Shown: positions 1 through 3,753 of the stretch, one piece after another | Layout of the letters: each line of letters starts with the position of its first letter | Numbering within the stretch: position 1 is the first letter of the stretch | The notes under the pieces: generated by a model | Databases searched by the model: none | Told to the model about the DNA's origin: nothing | The model's input: only the letters and a program-made list of their open reading frames with translations | Translations under genes and position numbers: made by a program | Assembly: GCA_018817365.1 (NCBI GenBank) | Contig: JAHISY010000041.1 | Location: 1-5,310, forward strand | Direction: 5' to 3' | Source: Patescibacteria group bacterium | GTDB lineage: Bacteria > Patescibacteriota > Gracilibacteria > JAHISY01 | DNA length: 5,310 nucleotides

Positions 1-51
1 AGTAGAGATGATCTGGGGATAAATTATTTTCTCAAACCAAAAATCTCCTGA
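1..51 (+). CDS. Possible 3' end of a truncated gene, product unknown
   Basis: Frame 1 is open from the left edge through 16 codons to a TGA at 49-51, reading SRDDLGINYFLKPKIS. The other two + frames stop within the first 21 bases. The composition is protein-like, but 16 codons are too few to recognise a family or exclude chance. If real, the gene converges on the 16S rRNA gene, so the rRNA transcript would have to end between about 52 and 230, and a 23S gene directly downstream would be unlikely. Confidence 0.3.
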   Translation, partial: SRDDLGINYFLKPKIS

Positions 52-229
52 ACTAGCAAGTTTATTTTAAAATTTAAAAGTTGAGTCAAAAATTCTATTT
101 GTATTCACATATCCGTCAATGATTCAGACAACGAGGCAGTTCCACTCTCTACCTTCTACTCTCTACCTTCCAACTTGTTGCGCACCAAAAAACTGCCAAT
201 CGGTCATATGGCTTATTAGATTGTTCAAA
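52..229. other. AT-rich spacer, no gene seen
   Basis: No convincing coding frame, tRNA or 23S/5S sequence was found on either strand. The spacer contains a 14-base tandem duplication (144-171), an AT-rich imperfect dyad around 59-87, and a weak minus-strand terminator-like element. That element is GCCA/TGGC around a 10-nt loop, read from about 213 down to 196, followed by AGTTTTTT. It could end the 16S transcript, but the stem is only 4 bp. Confidence 0.4.
144..171. repeat. 14-bp tandem duplication (heptad-type, pyrimidine-rich)
   Basis: ACTCTCTACCTTCT at 144-157 is followed at once by ACTCTCTACCTTCC at 158-171, 13 of 14 identical. Each unit is two 7-base steps, matching the period of the other spacer repeats in this window (CCACCTT, CCAATTT). 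It most likely arose by slippage within the same repeat family. Confidence 0.6.
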
Positions 230-251
230 TATTCAAAATGTAGCGGGAAAT
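230..251. repeat. Right-hand partner of the 16S processing stem (trailer arm)
   Basis: The 22 bases beginning TATTCAAAATG and ending GCGGGAAAT are repeated exactly, in inverted orientation, at 2538-2559 upstream of 16S. In the minus-strand precursor RNA the two copies form a perfect 22-bp helix enclosing the 16S rRNA. This is the standard layout of an RNase III processing stalk. The arm lies about 135 nt beyond the mature 16S 3' end. Confidence 0.8.
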
Positions 252-375
252 TTGATCAATGAACAATGACAAAATGTGCAATGTTCAATGATTCGATCAT
301 AAAACAATTAGCAATTCACAATGTGCAATGGCCAATGAATTGAACATTGATAATTGATAAATTGAAAATTGAATT
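252..375. repeat. CAATG/ATTGA heptad-repeat block in the 16S trailer
   Basis: This block is built from degenerate 7-base steps such as ATTGAAC, ATTGATA, ATTGATA and ATTGAAA, with related CAATG-containing steps. The 11-mer AATGTGCAATG occurs twice (273-283 and 320-330). Forward and reverse versions coexist, so the trailer RNA can fold locally (for example CAATTCA against TGAATTG). No protein or RNA gene is apparent. Confidence 0.6.
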
Positions 376-1688
376 TGTCTCCCTAGAAAGGAGGTGATCC
401 ATCCGCAGGTTCTCCTACGGATACCTTGTTACGACTTAGCCCCAATCAAGAGTTTCACCGTGGTCCCTAGTTGCCTAGAGCCTTCGGGCGCCCCTCTCTT
501 TCGTGGCTTGACGGGCGGTGAGTACAAGACCCGGGAACATATTCACCGTATCGTGGCTGATACACGGTTACTAGCGATTCCAGCTTCATGGAGGCGAGTT
601 GCAGCCTCCAATCCGAACTTGGCATGGCTTTATCAGGATTGGCTCCCCCTCGCGGGTTGGCTACCCTTTGTACCATGCATTGTAGCACCGGTGTCGCCCA
701 GAACATAAGGGCCATGCTGATCTGACGTCATCCACATCTTCCTCCCAGTTTGGCTGGGCAGTCTCGCGTGAAAAAATAACACGCGACGTGGGTTGCGCTC
801 GTTTACGGACTTAACCGAACACCTCAAGGCACGAGCTGACGACGACCATGCAGCACCTGTCACCGAGTTCTTTGCAGCACTCCCGTATTTCTACAGGATT
901 CTCGGGATGTCAAGTCCTGGTAAGGTTCCTCGCTTATTATCGAATTAAACCCGATGCTCCACCGCTTGTGCGGGTCCCCGTCTATTCCTTTGAGTTTTAA
1001 TCTTGCGATCGTACTCCCCAGGCGGATTACTTAACGCGTTAGCTTAGGTTCGCAAAGGGATCGAATCCCTCGCAAACCGAGTAATCATAGTTTAGGGCGT
1101 GGACTACGGGGGTATCTAATCCCCTTCGCTCCCCACGCTTTCGTCCCTGACCGTCAGTATCGACCCAGCAAGGTGCCTTCGCATTTGGTGTTCCTCCGAT
1201 TATCTACGGATTTTACCCCTACAATCGGAATTCCCCTTGCCTCTGTCGAACTCTAGAAATACAGTTTTCGGAACGCTTTCAGAGTTGGGCTCTGAAATTT
1301 CACTCCAAACTTACATTTCCGGCTGCGGACGCTTTACGCCCAGTGATTCCGGATAACGCTTGCACCTCTCGTATTACCGCGGCTGCTGGCACGAGATTAG
1401 CCGGTGCTTATTCGTGTGGTTGACTCAAAAATTTGCTCCCACACAAAAGAGGTTTACATCCGTTAGGATTTCATCCCTCACGCGGTGTCGCTCCGTCAGG
1501 CTTTCGCCCATTGCGGAAGATTCTTTACTGCTGCCTCCCGTAGGAGTATGGGCCGTGTCTCAGTCCCATTCTGGCTGGTCATGCTCTCACACCAGCTACC
1601 CGTCATTGTCTTGGTGAGCCGTTACCTCACCAACAAACTGATAGGCCGCAGGACCCTCCCAAACCGCAAAAGCTTTACTCGGCAACCT

Positions 1689-1839
1689 CTCGCCCGCTTC
1701 GCTCAAATTTTCAAGTTTCAAATTTTCAATTTACAAAATAAATTCCAAATCCTAATTTTAAAATATTTTAAATTTGAGAATTGAGATTTATTTGAAAATT
1801 TGTAAATTGAGTCTTGAAAATTTTCACAAAGTGAACAAA
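1689..1839 (-). other. Non-coding hairpin insertion in V2 of 16S rRNA
   Basis: The native stem pair GGCAACCT (1681-1688) and AGGTTGCC (1840-1847) in the helix 8-10 region encloses about 150 nt where E. coli has only a short hairpin. The insert is over 75% A+T and nearly self-complementary end to end. Perfect 11-bp arms lie at 1705-1715 (AAATTTTCAAG) and 1813-1823 (CTTGAAAATTT), related CAATTTACAAA stretches follow, and a 16-nt palindrome TTTAAAATATTTTAAA sits at the apex (1757-1772). It carries no coding frame with family resemblance. It should fold as one long AU-rich stem on the ribosome surface or be trimmed. Confidence 0.8.
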
Positions 1840-1970
1840 AGGTTGCCGAGACTATCCGGTATTATCCCCGCTTTCACAGGGTTATCCCGGAGTCTGGGGT
1901 AGGTTCCAACGTGTTACTCAGCCGTCTGCCATGAATGGAGATTGGAAATTAGATAATTAGAAATTGGAAA

Positions 1971-2318
1971 TCACTTCCAATTTTTTCTCAAAGTGTAAAG
2001 TTTTTTGCCAAGAATATTTATTTCTTCAATAATTTCATCAAATTGTTTTCGAGTTATTTCCTCGACTGCGAAAGCATCTTCGAAATGAGATTTCAGCTCA
2101 TTTTCCGAACCGATCGCGCGAGTTAAATAATTTTTAAACTCGGCTGTCGAACGACCAAAACCCTCGGCGATGTTCGCCGAAATCGAATTAGCCGCCCGAC
2201 AAATCTGATCGCGAAGATGAAAAGAAATCGGCGAGAAGCCCCGCGCGAGTTTCACAACTTTTGGATAAAGTTGCTTCGCCAATTGATAAACATCGAGATC
2301 TGAAAAATCTTGAATCAT
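1971..2318 (-). CDS. Four-helix-bundle S23/IVS protein encoded inside 16S rRNA
   Basis: The 115-residue product matches the 23S rRNA intervening-sequence protein family (four helix bundle; Pfam PF05635 / TIGR02436) in length and motifs. It has an N-terminal FSDLDVYQLAKQL, then QICRAANSISANIAEGFGR at residues 38-56 (the family signature), then FKNYLTRAIGSENEL at 61-75. Predicted helices span about 8-27, 34-54, 58-82 and 87-112. Relatives form pentameric bundles with a basic surface. Their molecular role is unsettled, and RNA binding or help with insertion has been suggested. The host here is 16S, whereas 23S is the classical location. The ATG at 2318 has no Shine-Dalgarno but sits 6 nt behind an extended -10, so it may be read from its own leaderless mRNA. 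The TGA stop lies in the small hairpin TTGGAA/TTCCAA, part of the heptad repeats. The frame is intact, which suggests selection. Family assignment is confident; the function is not. Confidence 0.93.
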   Translation of the reverse strand: MIQDFSDLDVYQLAKQLYPKVVKLARGFSPISFHLRDQICRAANSISANIAEGFGRSTAEFKNYLTRAIGSENELKSHFEDAFAVEEITRKQFDEIIEEINILGKKLYTLRKNWK

Positions 2319-2324
2319 AAAGTG

Positions 2325-2333
2325 ATTTTAACA
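2325..2333 (-). promoter_or_regulatory. Extended -10 promoter for the 16S-internal gene
   Basis: The minus strand reads TTTTTTGTTAAAATC, then 5 bases, then ATG. TGTTAAAAT fits the extended -10 pattern TGnTATAAT. The hexamer ends 6 nt before the start codon, which puts the expected transcription start at or near the ATG. The same T-tract, extended -10 and 6-nt gap precede the gene at 2685. No good -35 box was found (TTTGAA at 15-nt spacing is the best). Confidence 0.6.
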
Positions 2334-2451
2334 AAAAACTCCAACTTCAAATATCTAATCTCTAATCTCCATTCATTCGACTTGCATGTATTAAACGCAC
2401 CGCTAGCGTTCATCCTGAGCCAGGATCAAACTCTTCGTAAAGAAAAGTTTG

Positions 2452-2529
2452 TCTCCGCGAATGCGGAGATCAAAGTTGGAAATAAATTCCAACAAAAATT
2501 TAAGATTGTTGTCTCCACCGAAATGGAGA
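2452..2529 (-). other. Three hairpins in the 16S leader RNA
   Basis: Three short perfect hairpins lie between the processing stem and the 16S 5' end. They are TCTCCGC/GCGGAGA with a 4-nt loop (2452-2469), GTTGGAA/TTCCAAC with a 5-nt loop (2475-2493), and TCTCCA/TGGAGA with a 6-nt loop (2512-2529). The first and third share TTGTCTCC...GGAGAT and look like duplicates. A boxB/boxA antitermination role is possible, since TTTTCTTTACGA after the last hairpin loosely resembles boxA, but the match is weak. Confidence 0.55.
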
Positions 2530-2537
2530 TACTTTCT

Positions 2538-2559
2538 ATTTCCCGCTACATTTTGAATA
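2538..2559. repeat. Left-hand partner of the 16S processing stem (leader arm)
   Basis: This is the exact reverse complement of 230-251. In the transcript it lies just after the predicted transcription start and about 97 nt before the mature 16S 5' end, so the leader begins directly with the processing helix. RNase III-type cleavage here would release pre-16S. Confidence 0.8.
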
Positions 2560-2565
2560 CTAACT

Positions 2566-2596
2566 TTTATAATTTTATAATTTGCCGAGAAATCAA
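2566..2596 (-). promoter_or_regulatory. Probable 16S rRNA promoter
   Basis: Minus-strand TTGATT (2596-2591) is followed after 19 nt by TATAAA (2571-2566). A second, overlapping TATAAAAT lies at 2579-2572. The implied start near 2560-2561 coincides with the first bases of the processing-stem arm, which supports the placement. The spacing is wider than ideal, so the exact -10 is uncertain. Confidence 0.5.
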
Positions 2597-2669
2597 GGAG
2601 CGAAAATTTAGCTCTCAAAAAGAGCCGGTGGATTTTAGGTAAGCGCGTGAGGAAAGTCAAATCTTTTTT

Positions 2670-2678
2670 TGTTAAAAT
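2670..2678 (+). promoter_or_regulatory. Extended -10 promoter for the small membrane protein gene
   Basis: TGTTAAAAT is preceded by a run of seven T and followed by CTCAAC and the ATG at 2685. The 6-nt gap places the likely transcription start on the start codon, so the mRNA may be leaderless. There is no Shine-Dalgarno between the -10 and the ATG. The architecture is shared with the gene at 2318 inside the rRNA. Confidence 0.6.
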
Positions 2679-2684
2679 CTCAAC

Positions 2685-2936
2685 ATGTTTGGCAAAATAA
2701 TTTGGAGCGCGATTTTCATCGCCGCGGGTCTCAGTCTCGTGGTTTACACGAAGCGCGTGAAGGATTTCACCGGCAGTTTTGATTTTGCGGAAAAGTGGTT
2801 TGGCGGCGGCGGGACTTACACTTTTTTGAAGCTCTTCGGCATAGTAATCATAATCGGCTCGTTTCTCTGGCTGACCGGCACTTTCGATCGAATCCTACCC
2901 GATTTTTTCACGAACCCGGTAGCACCTGCGGAATGA
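2685..2936 (+). CDS. Small two-helix membrane protein, function unknown
   Basis: The 83-residue product has two hydrophobic segments, residues 5-21 (IIWSAIFIAAGLSLVVY) and 47-64 (TFLKLFGIVIIIGSFLWL). A loop of about 25 residues joins them, with a charged first half (KRVKDF) and the glycine-rich stretch EKWFGGGGTYTF. The tail is short and proline-containing. It should be an integral inner-membrane protein, and its topology is unclear. I recognise no enzymatic motif and do not assign a family. The ATG at 2685 is chosen because it directly follows an extended -10. The gene is divergent from 16S, and its stop codon abuts the -35 of the tRNA-Ala promoter. The composition is more GC-rich than the surrounding spacers, as expected of a real gene. 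Confidence 0.75.
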   Translation: MFGKIIWSAIFIAAGLSLVVYTKRVKDFTGSFDFAEKWFGGGGTYTFLKLFGIVIIIGSFLWLTGTFDRILPDFFTNPVAPAE

Positions 2937-2937
2937 T

Positions 2938-2966
2938 TTGGCATCGGAAATTTTGGAAGGTAAAAT
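2938..2966 (+). promoter_or_regulatory. Promoter of tRNA-Ala
   Basis: TTGGCA (2938-2943) and TAAAAT (2961-2966) are separated by exactly 17 nt, close to the sigma-70 consensus (5/6 and 5/6). The expected start is near 2973, leaving a leader of about 58 nt that contains the repeat arm at 2994-3019. This is the best complete promoter in the window. Confidence 0.65.
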
Positions 2967-2993
2967 CCCGAGTGCTTCGCACACGATCATCCA

Positions 2994-3019
2994 TCCAATT
3001 TCCAATATCTAATTTCCAA
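2994..3019. repeat. Heptad-repeat arm upstream of tRNA-Ala
   Basis: This arm has 7-base steps of the CCAATTT/CCAATAT type. It pairs with 3111-3136 downstream of the tRNA at 22 of 26 positions, and some mismatches become G-U pairs in RNA. The transcript would hold tRNA-Ala at the end of a long helix. Confidence 0.7.
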
Positions 3020-3030
3020 CCTCCACATTT

Positions 3031-3107
3031 GGGGCTGTAGCTCAGCTGGCTAGAGCACCTGCTTTGCAAGCAGGGGGTCCGGGGTTCGAATCCCCGCAGC
3101 TCCACCA
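3031..3107 (+). tRNA. tRNA-Ala (anticodon TGC)
   Basis: A complete cloverleaf is visible. The acceptor GGGGCTG pairs with CAGCTCC and includes the G3-U70 pair that is the alanine identity element. The D arm is GCTCAGCTGGCTAGAGC. The anticodon stem is CCTGC/GCAGG with loop TTTGCAA (anticodon 3065-3067). The T arm is CGGGG-TTCGAAT-CCCCG. The discriminator is A and CCA is encoded (3105-3107). It has its own promoter and, after an inverted repeat arm, a hairpin terminator at 3158-3182. Confidence 0.97.
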
Positions 3108-3110
3108 AGT

Positions 3111-3136
3111 TTGGAAATTGGACATTAGAAAATGGA
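3111..3136. repeat. Heptad-repeat arm downstream of tRNA-Ala
   Basis: Steps TTGGAAA, TTGGACA, TTAGAAA and ATGGA form the near-complement of 2994-3019. The arm starts 3 nt after the encoded CCA, so the paired structure would sit directly at the tRNA base and could guide 5' and 3' end processing. Confidence 0.7.
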
Positions 3137-3157
3137 AATTTGATTTCAAAAAATGAC

Positions 3158-3182
3158 CCTCGTCTCACGAGGAATATTTTTT
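3158..3182. terminator. Bidirectional intrinsic terminator between tRNA-Ala and tRNA-Cys
   Basis: CCTCGT-CTC-ACGAGG (3158-3172) is a 6-bp GC-rich hairpin. On the + strand it is followed by AATATTTTTT. On the minus strand the same hairpin is followed by GTCATTTTTTG. It therefore suits termination of the + strand tRNA-Ala and the minus-strand Cys/Leu transcripts, which converge here. The + strand T tract overlaps the encoded CCA end of tRNA-Cys. Confidence 0.65.
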
Positions 3183-3257
3183 GGAGGCCACGCCCGGATT
3201 TGAACCGGGGAATGGCGGTTTTGCAAACCGCTGCCTTAACCACTTGGCTACGTGGCC
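3182..3257 (-). tRNA. tRNA-Cys (anticodon GCA)
   Basis: The acceptor GGCCACG pairs fully with CGTGGCC. The D arm is GCCAAGTGGTTAAGGC. The anticodon stem GCGGT/ACCGC encloses TTGCAAA (anticodon GCA, + strand 3222-3224). The T arm is CCCGG-TTCAAAT-CCGGG. The discriminator is U, a cysteine identity element, and CCA is encoded. It lies 92 nt downstream of tRNA-Leu on the same strand and may be co-transcribed with it or use the weak promoter at 3267-3295. Confidence 0.96.
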
Positions 3258-3266
3258 GAATTTAAA

Positions 3267-3295
3267 ATTAGAAATTAAATATTAAAGGAGTGCAA
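3267..3295 (-). promoter_or_regulatory. Possible promoter of tRNA-Cys
   Basis: Minus-strand TTGCAC (3295-3290) and TCTAAT (3272-3267) are 17 nt apart, with the tRNA 5' end 9 nt after the -10. The region is very AT-rich, so chance matches are easy, and read-through from tRNA-Leu is an equally good explanation. Confidence 0.3.
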
Positions 3296-3314
3296 GCTAC
3301 TCTCGCAAATTTTT

Positions 3315-3349
3315 CCACTGTCCACCTTCCACCTTCCACCTTTCAATCT
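3315..3349. repeat. CCACCTT heptad tandem repeat
   Basis: The + strand carries TCCACTG TCCACCT TCCACCT TCCACCT TTCAAT, four 7-base steps of which three are identical. It lies just 3' of minus-strand tRNA-Leu. It is roughly complementary to the GTGGAAA/GTGGAGA steps at 3451-3475 on the other side of that tRNA, so arms again flank a tRNA, though less perfectly than for Ala. Confidence 0.65.
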
Positions 3350-3437
3350 TGGTGCCGGAGGCGGGACTCGAACCCGCACGAGGTTTGATCCTCAAGAGAT
3401 TTTAAGTCTCCCGTGTCTACCATTCCACCACCCCGGC
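3350..3437 (-). tRNA. tRNA-Leu (anticodon TAA)
   Basis: This 88-nt class II tRNA has acceptor GCCGGGG/CTCCGGC (one G-U) and D region GTGGAATGGTAGACAC. The anticodon stem GGAGA/TCTCT encloses CTTAAAA (anticodon TAA, + strand 3402-3404). A long variable arm TGAGG-ATCAAA-CCTCG follows. The T arm is GCGGG-TTCGAGT-CCCGC. The discriminator is A, typical of leucine, and CCA is encoded. It is first in the minus-strand Leu-Cys pair. Confidence 0.95.
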
Positions 3438-3455
3438 ATTTTGGATGTTAGAAAG

Positions 3456-3510
3456 TGGAAAGTGGAGATTGGAAGTTTGTGCGCGAAACGCACATCTTTT
3501 CCACTTTCCA
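3456..3510. repeat. Long inverted repeat in the tRNA-Leu leader
   Basis: TGGAAAGTGGA (3456-3466) is perfectly complementary to TCCACTTTCCA (3500-3510). Inside lies a second stem, TGTGCG/CGCACA, with loop CGAAA (3478-3494). In the minus-strand transcript this hairpin precedes tRNA-Leu. Its tRNA-proximal arm could pair instead with the CCACCTT repeat after the tRNA. Confidence 0.65.
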
Positions 3511-3537
3511 AAGTTTAATTTCTAATTTCCAAACTTG

Positions 3538-3546
3538 ATTTTAGCA
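3538..3546 (-). promoter_or_regulatory. Candidate extended -10 for tRNA-Leu
   Basis: The minus strand reads TGCTAAAATC, an extended -10 (TGnTAAAAT) like those of the two small protein genes. The transcript would start near 3531, about 95 nt before the tRNA, and include the hairpin at 3456-3510. No -35 box was seen. Confidence 0.45.
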
Positions 3547-3591
3547 AATAAAAATTTTTCTTTTTATGTTTTATTTGCGACAAAAGCAAGT

Positions 3592-3597
3592 TAAAAT
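3592..3597 (+). promoter_or_regulatory. Candidate -10 for tRNA-Lys
   Basis: GTTAAAATC again contains the TAAAATC element. The start would fall near 3604, about 36 nt before tRNA-Lys and just ahead of its repeat arm. No convincing -35 was found upstream. It lies back-to-back with the tRNA-Leu promoter in the 202-nt divergent spacer. Confidence 0.45.
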
Positions 3598-3608
3598 CCT
3601 CCCCGCTT

Positions 3609-3636
3609 TTCCACCTTCCAATTTCCAACTTCCAAT
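3609..3636. repeat. Heptad-repeat arm upstream of tRNA-Lys
   Basis: The steps are TTCCACC TTCCAAT TTCCAAC TTCCAAT, a clean 7-base period. The arm is complementary, with one internal loop, to 3718-3753 after the tRNA: ATTGGAAG-TTGGA and AATTGGAAGGTGGAA on one side match ATTGGAAGATTGGA and AATTGGAGAGTGGAA on the other. Confidence 0.7.
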
Positions 3637-3639
3637 TTC

Positions 3640-3715
3640 GGATCAGTAGCTCAGTTGGTAGAGCAGACGCCTCTTAAGCGTAAGGTCCCGGGTTCGAGCC
3701 CCGGCTGATCCACCA
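3640..3715 (+). tRNA. tRNA-Lys (anticodon CTT)
   Basis: The acceptor GGATCAG pairs fully with CTGATCC. The D arm is GCTCAGTTGGTAGAGC. Anticodon loop CTCTTAA gives CTT (3673-3675), reading AAG. The anticodon stem GACGC/GCGTA has four pairs plus a G27-A43 mismatch at its base. The T arm is CCGGG-TTCGAGC-CCCGG. The discriminator is A and CCA is encoded. All other features are regular, so the mismatch probably does not abolish function. Confidence 0.95.
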
Positions 3716-3717
3716 AG

Positions 3718-3753
3718 ATTGGAAGATTGGACTTTAGAAATTGGAGAGTGGAA
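3718..3753. repeat. Heptad-repeat arm downstream of tRNA-Lys
   Basis: This is the near-complement of 3609-3636 and begins 3 nt after the encoded CCA, exactly as for tRNA-Ala. It contains ATTGGAAGATTGGA and AATTGGAGAGTGGAA separated by about 7 nt that would form an internal loop. Confidence 0.7.

Larger units (their letters stand above)
1931..2376 (-). mobile_element. Intervening sequence (IVS-like) in helix 6 (V1) of 16S rRNA
   Basis: 16S homology stops after GCAAGTCGA and resumes at GGCAGACGGCTGAGTAAC, so about 446 nt replace the tip of helix 6. The ends are a perfect 13-bp inverted repeat (ATGAATGGAGATT at 1931-1943, its complement at 2364-2376). It extends a further 12 bp with one A-C mismatch and one G-U pair (1944-1955 against 2352-2363). 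The insert encodes an S23 four-helix-bundle protein. This design matches the intervening sequences of bacterial 23S rRNA, which RNase III removes without religation, leaving fragmented rRNA. No group I or II intron core or LAGLIDADG motif was seen. Mobility is inferred from the family, and the excision route is unproven. Confidence 0.85.
387..2441 (-). rRNA. rrs: 16S ribosomal RNA with two insertions
   Basis: The minus strand starts near 2441, reads AGAGTTTGATCCTGGCTCAG from 2434, and ends with the anti-Shine-Dalgarno GGATCACCTCCTTT near 387. Universal landmarks appear in order: GTGCCAGCAGCCGCGGTAA (530 loop), GGATTAGATACCCCCGTAGTCC (790 loop, shown here as GGATTAGATACC), GAGCGCAACCC and CACCGCCCGTC. 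About 2,055 nt are present against a usual 1,450-1,550. The excess is explained by an ORF-bearing insertion in helix 6 (1931-2376) and a hairpin insertion in V2 (1689-1839); without them the rRNA is near 1,460 nt. Departures from common bacterial sequence (GAATAGACGG, GTACTCACCGCC, GTAAACGAGCGC) fit CPR lineages. The decoding and anti-SD regions look intact, so I infer a functional gene. Mature ends are estimated by alignment to E. coli from memory and may be off by a few bases. Confidence 0.97.

Noticed and set aside
394..1784. Several open frames on both strands within 394-1784
   Set aside because: They lie in conserved 16S rRNA sequence or the V2 insertion and have no protein-family resemblance; they are chance frames in rRNA.
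1689..2376. Group I or group II intron in the 16S insertions
   Set aside because: Both inserts are bounded by simple inverted repeats and sit in variable hairpin tips. I saw no intron core elements and no LAGLIDADG, HNH or reverse-transcriptase motif; the ORF is an S23 four-helix bundle.
2649..2658. GAGGAAAGTC resembling the conserved RNase P RNA motif
   Set aside because: Only the 10-mer matches. The following CCGGGCT and the rest of the P RNA core are absent, and a protein gene starts 27 nt later.
2310..2660. Overlapping frames on both strands across the 16S 5' end and leader (110 and 85 codons)
   Set aside because: They cross the conserved start of 16S and the leader hairpins, and their composition is not protein-like.
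2908..3243. 111-codon minus-strand frame
   Set aside because: It runs antisense through tRNA-Ala and along tRNA-Cys; such translations of tRNA genes are a common artefact.
144..3753. CRISPR array
   Set aside because: The repeats have a 7-base period with no spacers of constant length and no leader or cas genes.
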